DNA of 64,000 nt from Anaerophaga thermohalophila DSM 12881 (GTDB taxonomy: Bacteria; Bacteroidota; Bacteroidia; Bacteroidales; Marinilabiliaceae), in the NCBI RefSeq assembly GCF_000191885.1, contig NZ_AEWI01000012.1, forward strand, positions 124,001 to 188,000, given 5' to 3'. The notes below the pieces were generated by a model that saw nothing but the letters and a program-made list of their open reading frames with translations, searched no databases and was not told the origin of the DNA. Below, piece after piece: positions 45,419-55,016 of this stretch. The position numbers were made by a program, and so were the translations under genes. Numbering within the stretch: the first letter of the stretch is position 1; every line of letters starts with the position of its first letter.

Positions 45419-45452
45419 AAATCTGAATTGTTAGATAATCAGAAATAGGACG

Positions 45453-45486
45453 AGGGACTGTCAACGCAGACAGTCCCTTTGTTTTT
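45453..45486 (+). terminator. terminator of tonB
   Basis: Perfect 10-bp stem AGGGACTGTC (45453-45462)/GACAGTCCCT (45469-45478), loop AACGCA, then TTGTTTTT. It shows that the true hflX start must lie downstream. Confidence 0.92.
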
Positions 45487-45523
45487 GGTATCAATTTCTT
45501 CTCCTTATCAATCCGGCAAATTA

Positions 45524-46738
45524 ATGAACGATTTAATTTCTACTGAAAAAGAACTGGAAAAAGTTGTTTTGGTGGCTGTCCGAACTCCTGATGTGAGTGA
45601 ACGGGAGGTGAACGAATATCTTGACGAACTGGCTTTTTTGGCCGAAACCGCCGGAGCTGTTCCTGTCAGAAGGTTTATTCAGTCGTTACCGATACACGAT
45701 AACCGCTATTATGTAGGTAGTGGAAAACTGGAAGAGATAATCGCGTATGTAAAGGTACACGAAGATGTGAGCGCCATTATCTTCGATGACGAATTAACAC
45801 CCTCGCAGCTAAAAAACCTTGAAGCGGCTTTTCAAAGACGCATTCTTGACAGAACTAATCTTATTCTCGATATTTTTGCGAAGAGAGCCAGAACGGCGCA
45901 TGCAAAAACACAGGTCGAACTGGCCCAGTATCAGTATCTTTTACCAAGGTTGACAAGGATGTGGACACACCTGGAAAGACAACGCGGGGGTATCGGTATG
46001 CGCGGGCCCGGTGAGAAAGAGATTGAAACCGACCGCAGAATTATTCGTGACAAAATAGCCAGGCTGAAGACTGAACTTCAGAAAATTGACCGGCAGAAGG
46101 CCACCCAGCGCAAGAATCGCGGTAAATTGGTACGTGTTGCCCTGGTAGGTTATACCAACGTGGGGAAGAGTACTTTAATGAATGCGCTTGCAAAAAGTGA
46201 TGTTTTTGCCGAGAATAAATTATTTGCCACGCTCGATACAACGGTGCGAAAGGTTGTAGTGGGAAATTTACCGTTTCTTTTAGCCGACACGGTGGGTTTT
46301 ATACGGAAGCTTCCGCATCATCTGGTTGAGTCGTTCAAATCGACCTTGGATGAGGTAAGGGAAGCCGATATTTTGCTGCATGTTGTGGATATTTCTCATC
46401 CCGGGTTTGAGCAGCAAATTGAGGTGGTAAACCAAACCCTTCATGAAATAGATGAGCGCGAAAAACCGATGATCATGGTTTTTAATAAGGTGGATGCGTT
46501 TACTTATACAAAAAAGGAGGATGACGATCTGACGCCTGCCACCCGTGAGAATTATTCATTGGATGATATGAAGAAGAGCTGGATGGCTAAAGCCTCGAAA
46601 AGCATTTTTATATCGGCCAGGGAGAAAACCAACTTTGAAGAATTCAGGGAATTGTTATATCGTGAAGTGGTAAAAATACATGTTACGCGTTTCCCTTTCA
46701 ATGATTTTCTCTATCCTGACATTGAGGTGGGAGAATAG
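45524..46738 (+). CDS. hflX: GTPase HflX
   Basis: 404 residues from ATG 45524; an earlier start at 45479 lies within the tonB terminator and is rejected. N-terminal HflX domain with VRTPDVSEREVNEYLDELAFL, NRYYVGSGKLEEI and IIFDDELTPSQLKNLE, the glycine-rich RGGIGMRGPGEKEIETDRR, and a GTPase domain with G1 GYTNVGKST (about 209-217), G3 DTVGF and G4 NKVD. HflX splits stalled or hibernating ribosomes. Confidence 0.98.
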   Translation: MNDLISTEKELEKVVLVAVRTPDVSEREVNEYLDELAFLAETAGAVPVRRFIQSLPIHDNRYYVGSGKLEEIIAYVKVHEDVSAIIFDDELTPSQLKNLEAAFQRRILDRTNLILDIFAKRARTAHAKTQVELAQYQYLLPRLTRMWTHLERQRGGIGMRGPGEKEIETDRRIIRDKIARLKTELQKIDRQKATQRKNRGKLVRVALVGYTNVGKSTLMNALAKSDVFAENKLFATLDTTVRKVVVGNLPFLLADTVGFIRKLPHHLVESFKSTLDEVREADILLHVVDISHPGFEQQIEVVNQTLHEIDEREKPMIMVFNKVDAFTYTKKEDDDLTPATRENYSLDDMKKSWMAKASKSIFISAREKTNFEEFRELLYREVVKIHVTRFPFNDFLYPDIEVGE

Positions 46739-46745
46739 TCTGTAT

Positions 46746-46793
46746 AAAAAAACAGAGTAACCCTTTGCTTTAGACAAGGGTTACTCTGCCTTT
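46746..46793. terminator. bidirectional terminator between hflX and punA
   Basis: 13-bp stem CAGAGTAACCCTT (46753-46765)/AAGGGTTACTCTG (46776-46788) with an A-run on the left, serving the convergent genes. Confidence 0.9.
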
Positions 46794-46798
46794 TCAAA

Positions 46799-47611
46799 TC
46801 AAACAGAAGCGACGAGTTCTGCTATTATCTTTGTCATTCTGGGTTCTGCTTTAGCTGCAACTTCCTGCACCTCCTTATGCGATATTTCAACAATTTGTCC
46901 CGGTACTCCGGAATCGGTAATAATACTTATCCCGAAGCAGGTGATACCTGCATGGCGGGCGACTATTACTTCGGGGACTGTTGACATTCCAACTGCATCG
47001 CCACCAATCACACGAAAGAATTTATATTCTGCAGGTGTCTCAAAGGAGGGGCCTGCCGTTCCTACATATACGCCTTTTCGGAGTTCAATACCGGTTTTTT
47101 CTGCTATTTCGAAAGCTCTGTTGGTAAGTGTCCGGCTGTATGGCTCGCTCATGTCGGGGAAACGGGGGCCAAGCTCATTAATGTTTTTTCCGATAAGCGG
47201 ATTGTCACCAAACATGTTGATATGGTCAGTAATAACCATAATATCGCCGACTTTGAAATCGGGATTGAGGCCTCCGCTTGCATTCGAAACAAATAAATTT
47301 TTTATACCGAGTGCTTGCATTACACGAACGGGGAAAGTGACCTGTTGCATGGAATATCCCTCGTAGTAATGAAAACGGCCTTGCATGGCAACTATTTCAT
47401 TACCCCTGATGCTCCCAAAGATAAGTCTTCCTTCATGTCCTTCAACCGTTGAAACGGGGAAATTGGGAATATCACCATAGGCAATGGTATCCCGGATGTC
47501 GATTTCGTTGACCAATCCGCCGAGCCCTGTCCCAAGGATTATTCCGGTGAAGGTATTGGGCGAGTAGTATTTCCTGAGATAATCGGCTGTTTCTTTAATT
47601 TGTTTCAACAT
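46799..47611 (-). CDS. punA: purine nucleoside phosphorylase
   Basis: 270 residues. PNP/MTAP family features: GIILGTGLGGLV at the phosphate loop, MQGRFHYYEGY, NASGGLNPDFKVGDIMVITDHIN, YVGTAGPSFETPAEYKFFR, and VGMSTVPEVIVARHAG. It splits guanosine and inosine with phosphate. The first 17 bp overlap the lpxK end, so both are in one transcript. Confidence 0.97.
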   Translation of the reverse strand: MLKQIKETADYLRKYYSPNTFTGIILGTGLGGLVNEIDIRDTIAYGDIPNFPVSTVEGHEGRLIFGSIRGNEIVAMQGRFHYYEGYSMQQVTFPVRVMQALGIKNLFVSNASGGLNPDFKVGDIMVITDHINMFGDNPLIGKNINELGPRFPDMSEPYSRTLTNRAFEIAEKTGIELRKGVYVGTAGPSFETPAEYKFFRVIGGDAVGMSTVPEVIVARHAGITCFGISIITDSGVPGQIVEISHKEVQEVAAKAEPRMTKIIAELVASV

Positions 47612-48656
47612 AATTATTTACGGTTTTTAAAAAGATGTTCTTTTTGTTGAATAGTATCTTAAGTTCGATGGGAATATACCATATTTTTTCATGTAAGCCC
47701 GGACTTGTTACTTTCTGTTTCAGTCTGACAGCATCTTTTTCGGTGGTAAAGATAATGGTTTCCGGAGTTGACTTACTTAAAATATTCCCCAGTTTTTCGA
47801 TGTCTTTCGATGTGTAGTCATGATGGTCGGGATAGGAAATGTCTTTAATAACGTTGCCATATTTTTTCACTTCTGAAAAAAAGGGCTTTGGATTTCCAAT
47901 ACCGGCAAGAGCTATGATGTCCGGATTTTCCGGGAAAATTTTATTGCATGCGTTTTGGGTATCTCCAAGCCCTAAAAGGGATTGTGGGGATTGATAGGCA
48001 ATACTGCTGAAAAAAAGCTGCTGGGATGGGAGGAGTGACAGTTTTTTTTGGATTTCATTCGCTTCGTCCGGTGACATATCGACAGGGCATTTGTTGACCA
48101 GGATCACTTGTGCACGGTTCATTCCTTTTCGCGGTTCCCTGAGATTTCCGGCGGGTAAACACAGATCATTGTATACCGGCCGGTAATAGTCGGTTACCAC
48201 GATAGATAGTCGGGGTTTGACTGCCCGGTGTTGAAAGGCATCGTCCAGAAATACTATGTCGGGTACAGGCTCCGATTTCAGCAATATGTTCATTCCTGAG
48301 ACACGTTTTTCAGCCACAACTATTTTCAGTCCCGGAAATTTAAGTTTCATTTGTACAGGCTCATCGCCAATAGTTTCGGGCGTGCTGTGCTCCGCTGCAA
48401 CGATCGGACCTTTTGTCTTTCGGCCATATCCTCTGCTTAGGAGCGCGCAATGGTATGCAGAAAAATGTTTGATGAGAAACTCCGTCAGAGGTGTTTTCCC
48501 TGTACCTCCAACCGTAAGATTGCCGATTGATATAACCGGCACAGGAAAAGAATACGATCTGATAATACCCTTGTTGTAGAGGAAATTTCTTAGCCCGGCA
48601 ATTGCACAGAATAATGCGGAAAAAGGAAAAAGCAGGGTGCGGAGAGACCGTATCAT
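47595..48656 (-). CDS. lpxK: tetraacyldisaccharide 4'-kinase
   Basis: 353 residues. N-terminal hydrophobic segment, then Walker A ISIGNLTVGGTGKTP (45-56), LLSRGYGRKTKGP, VFLDDAFQHRAVKP (metal-binding Asp), and a C-terminal ALAGIGNPKPFF and YPDHHDYTSKDI. It phosphorylates the lipid A precursor at the inner membrane, so lipid A is made. Operon with punA. Confidence 0.97.
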   Translation of the reverse strand: MIRSLRTLLFPFSALFCAIAGLRNFLYNKGIIRSYSFPVPVISIGNLTVGGTGKTPLTEFLIKHFSAYHCALLSRGYGRKTKGPIVAAEHSTPETIGDEPVQMKLKFPGLKIVVAEKRVSGMNILLKSEPVPDIVFLDDAFQHRAVKPRLSIVVTDYYRPVYNDLCLPAGNLREPRKGMNRAQVILVNKCPVDMSPDEANEIQKKLSLLPSQQLFFSSIAYQSPQSLLGLGDTQNACNKIFPENPDIIALAGIGNPKPFFSEVKKYGNVIKDISYPDHHDYTSKDIEKLGNILSKSTPETIIFTTEKDAVRLKQKVTSPGLHEKIWYIPIELKILFNKKNIFLKTVNNYVETN

Positions 48657-48680
48657 CTGGATGGTTTATTTGATTACATT

Positions 48681-48716
48681 AAAAAGGCGCATAAAGCAGG
48701 CTGTGCTTCATGCGCC
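48681..48716 (-). terminator. terminator of sppA
   Basis: On the minus strand GGCGCATGAAGCA, loop CAGCC, TGCTTTATGCGCC and then TTTTT. Plus-strand arms 48686-48698 and 48704-48716. It separates sppA from lpxK. Confidence 0.88.
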
Positions 48717-48736
48717 ATTTACCTGAATATTGTGTT

Positions 48737-50509
48737 TTAGTTAAGACTTAATTCGTAAGGCATACGTGCCTGAACAGGATAGGCATTCTTCAGATTTTCG
48801 ATGGTTTGGAGTATTTTGCCATATTCAGAACTACCCCGGAAAAAGTTCTTCATATATGCTTTCGCGTCGCCTGTTAAATCCTTCATGAATTGTTCAAATG
48901 GTGGCAAAACTTCCGGCAGCTCTACAATCCTGTAATCTTCTGCAATACCGGCTTTTTCTGCTGCCAGGTCGATCGCAACATCGATACCTCCCAACACATC
49001 AACCAGGTTAATATCCAGTGCATTTTCACCGCTCCATACACGCCCCTGTCCTATTTCATCAATGGCTGCTTTGGTTGTATTCCTTCCGTCGGCACAATGT
49101 TCTACAAAAATGTCGTAGGTTTTCTCCACGTAAGCCTGCATCAGCTCCTTCTCTTCAGGGGTAAAGGGGCGATCGATGGCCGGTATGTCGGAGAATTTAT
49201 TGGTTTTGACACGATCGGTGGTGATTCCTATTTTATTGAACAGCCCTTTCACATTAGGAATGAGTCCGAAAACACCGATGGAGCCTGTGAGTGTATTGGG
49301 CTGGGCAACAATGGTATCGGCCGGGCAGGCAATGTAATATCCGCCCGAGGCGGCCAAATCACCCATAGAAACGATCAAAGGCTTCTCTTCGGTGGTTAAT
49401 TTTACTTCTCTCCAGATGATCTCGGAACCTAAAGCGGATCCTCCCGGAGAATTGATACGCAAAACGACCGCCTTAATTGTGGAGTCACGTCGGGCTTCAC
49501 GGATGGTACGCGACAGGTCTTCCGAAATGATCCCTTCGGTATCCGAACCATCAATTTCACCTTCGGCATAAATAACTGCCAGCTTGTTTTTGGAGATTCC
49601 TTTTTTCTCATCGGCCACATAAACACTGGCATATTTTCGTATGTCAATGCTGTTCAGGTCTTTTTCATAATCGGTATTGGTCGAATCTTTAAGTTCGTTA
49701 ATCACCTGGTCTTTATATTTCAACCCGTCTATAAGTCCCGACTGTAACAGAAATTCTTCATCTCTGAACATAGGTACCTGGTCGGCGATCTGGTTGAGTG
49801 TTTCTGTCGATAATCCCCTCGATTCGGCGACATTGACAGTAAGATGATCCCAGATAGACCGGGTATAAGTAATGGTTTGCAGGCGGGCTGCTTCACTCAT
49901 GTCGGTGCGGGTAAAAGGCTCTACTGCCGATTTGAATTCGCCATGCCGGAATACCTGCATTTCAATGCCTAGTTTTTCCAGTGTATTCCTGAAAAAGGTA
50001 CGCTGGGCACTGATGCCCTGAAATTCGAGCATCCCGCCGGGTGTCAGGTAAATCTTGTCGGCTGCTGTTGCCAGGTAGTATGATTTTTGTGAATAAACAG
50101 GGGCATTGCTGATAATGAATTTTCCGGTCTTCCTGAATTTAAGGAGGGCATCTCTTATCTCTTCAACGGAGGCATGCCCGGCTATAACCATTCCCGATTC
50201 CAGGTAAATACCTTTGATGCGGTCGTCGCGACCGGCTTTCCCGATGCTTGAAAGAATCTGGTTCAGACCGATGGGGGCAGCTTCTCCCAAAAGTTTGGAG
50301 AAGGCTTCGGCGATGGGGTCAGAAGTTTTTCTCTCAACGACAGGGCCGTCAAGTTTCATAACAAGGAGAGAATTGTCTTTTACGGTGATTTCTTTCTGAG
50401 TGGAAGAAGCCAGAATTCCAACCATGATAAAGAAGGCTATCATAAGAATGCCGATGGTGACAAAAGCGCCAACTATGACAGCCAGCGTGTACTTTAGAAA
50501 TTTTTTCAT
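48737..50509 (-). CDS. sppA: signal peptide peptidase SppA, 67K type
   Basis: 590 residues with an N-terminal membrane segment (about 8-32) and two S49 peptidase repeats. The Lys of the dyad lies in YYLATAADKIYL (about residue 150) and the Ser in INSPGGSALGSEI (about 356). The length matches the double-domain SppA. It digests cleaved signal peptides in the membrane. It is divergent from folK and ends with its own terminator. Confidence 0.97.
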   Translation of the reverse strand: MKKFLKYTLAVIVGAFVTIGILMIAFFIMVGILASSTQKEITVKDNSLLVMKLDGPVVERKTSDPIAEAFSKLLGEAAPIGLNQILSSIGKAGRDDRIKGIYLESGMVIAGHASVEEIRDALLKFRKTGKFIISNAPVYSQKSYYLATAADKIYLTPGGMLEFQGISAQRTFFRNTLEKLGIEMQVFRHGEFKSAVEPFTRTDMSEAARLQTITYTRSIWDHLTVNVAESRGLSTETLNQIADQVPMFRDEEFLLQSGLIDGLKYKDQVINELKDSTNTDYEKDLNSIDIRKYASVYVADEKKGISKNKLAVIYAEGEIDGSDTEGIISEDLSRTIREARRDSTIKAVVLRINSPGGSALGSEIIWREVKLTTEEKPLIVSMGDLAASGGYYIACPADTIVAQPNTLTGSIGVFGLIPNVKGLFNKIGITTDRVKTNKFSDIPAIDRPFTPEEKELMQAYVEKTYDIFVEHCADGRNTTKAAIDEIGQGRVWSGENALDINLVDVLGGIDVAIDLAAEKAGIAEDYRIVELPEVLPPFEQFMKDLTGDAKAYMKNFFRGSSEYGKILQTIENLKNAYPVQARMPYELSLN

Positions 50510-50619
50510 TTTTTAAATAATTACAGGGTTAATATTTGGAAAAATAATATTTTGCGTTGTTTTTCACTTCGTACAAATTTGCGAAAAAAATCTTTAATTG
50601 GATTGATTAATTTTAATTG

Positions 50620-51108
50620 ATGGCACAAATTATTTTATTGCTGGGTGGAAACGAAAACAATACCGGTGAAGCATTCAGTACAGCGATTGAAAAAATAGGG
50701 CAAAAAATTGGTCCGGTTGGCAACCGGTCAGGTCTTTATACGAGTCCTCCCTGGGGGTTTGAACACCCCGATTGGTTTTTGAATCAGGTGCTGGAGGTGG
50801 AAAGCTCATTACCGCCGGCGCAAATATTGCGGCAAACCCGGTTGATTGAGCAGGAACTGGGCCGAACAACGAAGACCAAAGATCGCTATGAAGCCCGCCT
50901 GATAGATATTGATATTCTATTTATTGATAATTTGGTTATTGATAAGCCTGATTTGCAAATTCCGCATCCGCGATTGCATCTTCGGCGTTTTACCTTAATG
51001 CCACTCGATGAGGTGATGGCCGGTTTTGTTCATCCTGTTTTAAAGAAAACAATTCATGTCCTGCTTCAGGAGTGCAGTGATACCGGTGATGTAAGGCGGG
51101 TCGGCTAA
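50620..51108 (+). CDS. folK: 2-amino-4-hydroxy-6-hydroxymethyldihydropteridine diphosphokinase
   Basis: 162 residues from ATG 50620. FolK features: ILLLGGNENNTGEAF, SGLYTSPPWGFEHPDWFLNQ, RYEARLIDIDILFIDN, IPHPRLHLRRFTLMPLDE. It makes the pyrophosphorylated pterin for folate synthesis. Its end overlaps the convergent upp gene by 4 bp. 50510-50619 holds no other feature. Confidence 0.97.
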   Translation: MAQIILLLGGNENNTGEAFSTAIEKIGQKIGPVGNRSGLYTSPPWGFEHPDWFLNQVLEVESSLPPAQILRQTRLIEQELGRTTKTKDRYEARLIDIDILFIDNLVIDKPDLQIPHPRLHLRRFTLMPLDEVMAGFVHPVLKKTIHVLLQECSDTGDVRRVG

Positions 51109-51806
51109 AGCTTCGGGCCGTATGCCAGATCACCGGCATCGCCGATTCCCGGGACGATGTATGATTTGGCGTTGAGCTCATCATCGACAACGGCGAGCCA
51201 CAGGGTTATAGGTTCATCTTCGAAAATTTCCGAGATATAGTCAACCCCGGCCTGGCTGGCTACGATACTGACAAGGTGGACGTGCTCGGGTTGTCCGTTG
51301 GCAAGGATGGCTTTATAGGCCAGTTCAAGGGAAGAGCCGGTTGCAAGCATGGGATCGGCCATAATTACCGTTTTCCCGTTGAGATCGGGGGCTGAAATGT
51401 ATTCGATGTGGATGTCGAAATCCCCGTCTTCGGTGTATTTTCTGAATGCCGATACGAAACCGTTTTCTGCCCGGTCGAAGTAGTTCAGAAGTCCGTTATG
51501 AAGAGGGACTCCAGCCCTGAGAATGGAGGTTATCACAAGTTTTTCCCGGGGTAGCCATTCGGTGGCTGTTCCGAGGGGAGTGGTAATTTCTTTGGGTTTG
51601 TAAGTAAGTGTTTTACTGATTTCGTAGGCGAAAATTTCTCCAATACGTTCCAGGTTACGACGAAAGCGAAGGGGGTCGTTTTGAATTTCCACATCCCGCA
51701 TTTCGGCAACAAATGTGCTGAGAATGCTAACGGGCTGATTAATTTGCCTGATTTCCATTTGCCGATTTTTATCTGCAAAAATAATGTTTAAGTCCGAATT
51801 TTCCAT
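51105..51806 (-). CDS. upp: uracil phosphoribosyltransferase
   Basis: 233 residues; a start at MEIRQINQPV (17 residues later) would also fit. It has SILRAGVPLHNGLLNYF, the PRPP loop VIMADPMLATGSSLELA, and the C-terminal IVPGIGDAGDLAYGPKL motif that binds uracil. Salvages uracil to UMP. It follows two GNAT-like genes on the same strand, 22 bp apart. Confidence 0.97.
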   Translation of the reverse strand: MENSDLNIIFADKNRQMEIRQINQPVSILSTFVAEMRDVEIQNDPLRFRRNLERIGEIFAYEISKTLTYKPKEITTPLGTATEWLPREKLVITSILRAGVPLHNGLLNYFDRAENGFVSAFRKYTEDGDFDIHIEYISAPDLNGKTVIMADPMLATGSSLELAYKAILANGQPEHVHLVSIVASQAGVDYISEIFEDEPITLWLAVVDDELNAKSYIVPGIGDAGDLAYGPKL

Positions 51807-51828
51807 TTTGATTTAGGCGCAGGCTCAC

Positions 51829-52863
51829 TTATGTCCGAAACAAATACCTCAGTTTGAACAGGAGGTTTTTGTTTTTTGCCATTCTCAAAGGCTGGGGCAG
51901 CCGGTTAATGGTAACAGTGCAATAAGGCACCGGCCTGGCTCCAAAGCGGCGGTTAAATGTGGCTACGTTTGGTAAAACAGAGCCTGCAAAGTCAATCACC
52001 ATGTCCTGTCCTGAGTGTTCTTTTATGAAGTGATCAATGATGGCAAATGAGGTTTTAAATCTTCTTCCTTCGGGGGTAGCCAGGTGATATGGAATCACCC
52101 GTTTTTTGCCTTTCAGGAAGAAGGCTCCGCCAATTAGTTGGTTGTTTTTCCGGACAGAGCAGGTTTCACCCATATCATTTTCGAGGGCATATTTTGTCAT
52201 GTTTTCGAAGCGTTTCCGGTATTGAGGAGGCATATAAAGTTCGGATCGGTTTTTTCCAATTTCCGCGATTAATGAAGTAAAGACCCCGGCGAAGGGGGTT
52301 GAATCAATGCTAAGGCCGGAATTATGGAAGGCTTTGATATTGCGACGATGCGTTCTTGAATAATTCCGGTATATTTTTTCATAATCGTTATTCAGATACA
52401 GTTCAAAAGTCTGTTTTATCCGGCATCCTTGAATCAGACTGATTTCCGATCGGGTGGGACTTCCATTGTAGTTAATGAATTTGAAACCGGAGAATGCAGG
52501 ATGATCAAAGATGACAGGAAATAAATCAACAATCCGGGAATCGGAAGAGAAAATCCCCAGGGAAATAACTTCCTGTGGCATTTGCACGCTTAGAAAACCA
52601 AATTGTTTGACCACAGGTAAAGGCATTACGCCTATGTAGTCACCTATTATCACACCGTACCAGTCAGGAGTCAGGATGTCCAGGATTTTGCAACAAGCAA
52701 GCGGAGATTCATTTTTCGATTTGCTGACACAATCGTCCCACCGGTTTGCCTCAATGCTGTGCCGCGGCATTATTCTCAAAGGCAGATTATTTACTTCGCC
52801 CGGGGTAACAGATAATCCTTTTCTTCTCTTCATCAAAGAATTCCTTTTTTGTATCTGAGGCAT
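51829..52863 (-). CDS. GNAT/FemAB-like acyltransferase paralogue 2
   Basis: 344 residues; a start at residue 32 (MPRHSIEANRWDDCV) is equally possible. A double GNAT-type fold is suggested by IEANRWDDCVSKSKNESPLA near the N-terminus, WYGVIIGDYIGVMPLPVVKQ, the central YRNYSRTHRRNIKAFHNSGL, and a second half with GGAFFLKGKKRVIPYHLATP. Relatives are unnamed Bacteroidota proteins. It is a diverged copy of the next gene upstream and overlaps it by 31 bp. Substrate unknown. Confidence 0.75.
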   Translation of the reverse strand: MPQIQKRNSLMKRRKGLSVTPGEVNNLPLRIMPRHSIEANRWDDCVSKSKNESPLACCKILDILTPDWYGVIIGDYIGVMPLPVVKQFGFLSVQMPQEVISLGIFSSDSRIVDLFPVIFDHPAFSGFKFINYNGSPTRSEISLIQGCRIKQTFELYLNNDYEKIYRNYSRTHRRNIKAFHNSGLSIDSTPFAGVFTSLIAEIGKNRSELYMPPQYRKRFENMTKYALENDMGETCSVRKNNQLIGGAFFLKGKKRVIPYHLATPEGRRFKTSFAIIDHFIKEHSGQDMVIDFAGSVLPNVATFNRRFGARPVPYCTVTINRLPQPLRMAKNKNLLFKLRYLFRT

Positions 52864-53702
52864 TGATGATGGTCAAAATGTATCAATGATTTAAGTTGTT
52901 GACAACCAAACGGGATTTCCAGGGTGAGATTACTTTCACTATTGGTTTCCAGAATGTGATTAATAGCCCTGAATATAGCAAACCGTTTTTTGCCTTCATC
53001 GTTTTCAATGCAGTCGAAAAGAAACAGACGGTTGTTGGTTTTAATCAGGAAAAGAGCACCGATAAGTTCATTCCGGGATGAGTAAACACTGTATATGCCT
53101 GCACTTTTGTATCGTATGGCATAATTTACTATTCGTGTCAGCTGCATGTTTTGTACCGCCAGGCCCTTTTTTACTTTTCGTCTGAAAAACATATACTCAT
53201 CGGTTCGGATGGAACGCATCACAAATGTGCCATCGTTTTGGTGCAGAAGTTTTTTTGCCTGTTCTGAATAGCGTTCAGTAATTTTCTCGTAGGGGGCGAT
53301 CATGTCCAGAACGGGCACTTTTCGAATGCCTTTTTGCCGGCTTTCATGAATGCGATTGAGATGATTAAGCGTTAATGTTACATTGCGGTATGGAATGGCA
53401 TTCAGAAAACGTGAAACTTTTTCTGCCGGAAGATGTTTTGAGGAAAAAACCCCAAGAAAAGGCGCCCTGGCAGGTTGTTTTACGGTAATTATTCCCAGTT
53501 TTTTTTGCAGGGGCAGCGGGCAGACGGTTTCATAATTTCCTTCTGCCAGCAGGTCCCAGTCGTCACATACCAGATCGAGAAACCAGGAGTAGGCAAATAC
53601 ATTGGTGTTAAATGATCTTTTGAGGCTGTTGTCGTAACGTACCCTGTTTATGTCCTTGTTTTTGATGTATTTTATTTCCATACGAAAATTTTCCCGGCTC
53701 AA
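52833..53702 (-). CDS. GNAT/FemAB-like acyltransferase paralogue 1
   Basis: 289 residues. Shows the same order as its neighbour: RYDNSLKRSFNTNVFAYSWF, DDWDLLAEGNYETVCPLPLQ, then APFLGVFSSKHLP and a second half with YSVYSSRNELIGALFLIKTN. The C-terminus is shorter by about 50 residues. The pair probably arose by tandem duplication. No catalytic assignment is possible. An alternative start is ATG at residue 8 (MEIKYIKNKD). Confidence 0.72.
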   Translation of the reverse strand: MSRENFRMEIKYIKNKDINRVRYDNSLKRSFNTNVFAYSWFLDLVCDDWDLLAEGNYETVCPLPLQKKLGIITVKQPARAPFLGVFSSKHLPAEKVSRFLNAIPYRNVTLTLNHLNRIHESRQKGIRKVPVLDMIAPYEKITERYSEQAKKLLHQNDGTFVMRSIRTDEYMFFRRKVKKGLAVQNMQLTRIVNYAIRYKSAGIYSVYSSRNELIGALFLIKTNNRLFLFDCIENDEGKKRFAIFRAINHILETNSESNLTLEIPFGCQQLKSLIHFDHHQCLRYKKGIL

Positions 53703-53796
53703 TTATTGAGCTGCGATTGTTTTTAAGAGCAATCATCCGAAGGCGGAATTCTGACCGACGAAAAGATAGTTCCGCCATTGTAATGTGGGTTAAAAG

Positions 53797-54501
53797 CTAT
53801 ATCTGTAATAGTCCCTCATCTGCAAAGCTAAAATAGTGGTTTTCGGCAATAATAACATGATCAAGTACACTAATGTCAAGAATTTTTCCGGCATGAGAAA
53901 GTTTTTGTGTGATTGAAATATCTGCCTTGCTGGGCTGACGGTTTCCGGAAGGGTGATTGTGGCAAAGAATTAATGAACTGGCATGTTGATAAAGTGCTTT
54001 TTCCATTATAAGTCGTACGTCAATAACTGTCCCTGATATTCCGCCTTTACTGGCATTGAATTGCTGGATAACTTTGTTGGCCTGATTGAGTATCAGTACC
54101 CAGAATTCTTCATGGGGGAGATCGGCCAGAACGGGATGCATCAAAGAAAAAACATCCTGGCTTTGTTTGATTTGCGGACGTTGTAACGGGGCACTCATCT
54201 GCCGCCGTCTTCCCAGTTCCATAGCGGCAACGATCGTTATGGCCTTGGCCTGTCCGATGCCATGATATTTCCGGCACAACGAATCGATGGTAATTTTGCC
54301 CAGTTCATTCAGGTTGTTGCGGGCATCCATCAGGATTTTTCTTGCTAGGTCGACGGCCGATTCTTTTTGACTGCCGGAGCCGATAAGAATGGCAAGAAGT
54401 TCGGCATCGGACAGAGAGGCTATTCCCTTTTGAAGAAGCTTTTCGCGCGGACGGTCCTGAACGGCCCAATGGCGAATACTTACTTTTTGATATTCTTCCA
54501 T
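53797..54501 (-). CDS. radC: RadC-family JAMM/MPN protein
   Basis: 234 residues from ATG 54501; a longer frame from 54663 would run into the tRNA-Glu and is rejected. N-terminal helix-hairpin-helix region (RPREKLLQKGIASLSDAELL, YHGIGQAKAITIVAAMELGR) and a C-terminal JAMM domain with LILCHNHPSGNRQPSKADI, the His-x-His and Asp that bind zinc. Despite its name, a repair role is doubtful. Separate from tRNA-Glu by a terminator. Confidence 0.96.
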   Translation of the reverse strand: MEEYQKVSIRHWAVQDRPREKLLQKGIASLSDAELLAILIGSGSQKESAVDLARKILMDARNNLNELGKITIDSLCRKYHGIGQAKAITIVAAMELGRRRQMSAPLQRPQIKQSQDVFSLMHPVLADLPHEEFWVLILNQANKVIQQFNASKGGISGTVIDVRLIMEKALYQHASSLILCHNHPSGNRQPSKADISITQKLSHAGKILDISVLDHVIIAENHYFSFADEGLLQI

Positions 54502-54591
54502 TGTCTTGAGTCTTGGCGACCCGAATACCCTGCAACTGTTTTTCCAGTCACGGCGGGTCAGGTTGGTTGAAAAAACAATGCTGTGAAGATA

Positions 54592-54627
54592 CAAAAAAAA
54601 GCCTTCCCATGTATACATGAGAAGACT
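54592..54627 (-). terminator. terminator of the tRNA-Glu/rpsT transcript
   Basis: On the minus strand AGTCTTCTCATG, loop TATA, CATGGGAAGGCT (with G-U pairs), then 8 T. Plus-strand arms 54600-54611 and 54616-54627. It lies right after the second tRNA-Glu. Confidence 0.9.
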
Positions 54628-54631
54628 TTCG

Positions 54632-54703
54632 CAGTCCCTAGGGGAATCGAACCCCTGTTTCAAGAATGAAAATCTTGCGTCCTAACCACTAGACGAAGGG
54701 ACC
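54632..54703 (-). tRNA. tRNA-Glu (anticodon TTC), downstream copy
   Basis: 72 bases. Acceptor GGTCCCT/AGGGACT, D arm CGTCTAGTGGTTAGGACG, anticodon loop TTTTCAT with TTC, T loop GGTTCGATTCC, discriminator G. Identical to the copy at 55017-55088. It lies 19 bp after rpsT. Confidence 0.97.
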
Positions 54704-54722
54704 GTGAATGACTTATTCCTTG

Positions 54723-54977
54723 TTAAGCCATTTTGTTAATGTGCTTTGCCAGACTGGATTTCAGATTGGCAGCATTGTTCTTATGGATGATGTTCTTTTT
54801 GGCCAACTTGTCGATCATTGAGGTAACTTGCGGATACAAAGCCTCAGCTTCCGATTTTTCGGTCGTATTCCTCAACTTCTTGATAGCATTACGGGCTGTC
54901 TTGGCGTAATACTTGTTGTGAAGCTTTCGCTTCTCAATTTGACGAATTCTCTTTTTTGCCGATTGATGATTTGCCAT
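54723..54977 (-). CDS. rpsT: 30S ribosomal protein S20
   Basis: 84 residues. [20 protein letters not shown], a long helical bundle ([18 protein letters not shown]) and [20 protein letters not shown] at the end. S20 binds 16S rRNA early in 30S assembly. It lies between two identical tRNA-Glu genes on the same strand, so it is processed from a mixed tRNA/mRNA transcript. Confidence 0.98.
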   Translation of the reverse strand: MANHQSAKKRIRQIEKRKLHNKYYAKTARNAIKKLRNTTEKSEAEALYPQVTSMIDKLAKKNIIHKNNAANLKSSLAKHINKMA

Positions 54978-55016
54978 CTCTATTCTTACTTAATGGTACA
55001 ACTTTTTCTTTTTTTG

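Noticed and set aside
45479-45523. N-terminal extension of HflX
   Set aside because: The extension begins inside the tonB terminator; ATG 45524 gives the usual HflX N-terminus.
54502-54663. N-terminal extension of RadC
   Set aside because: It would overlap tRNA-Glu and its terminator, and the added residues are not RadC-like.
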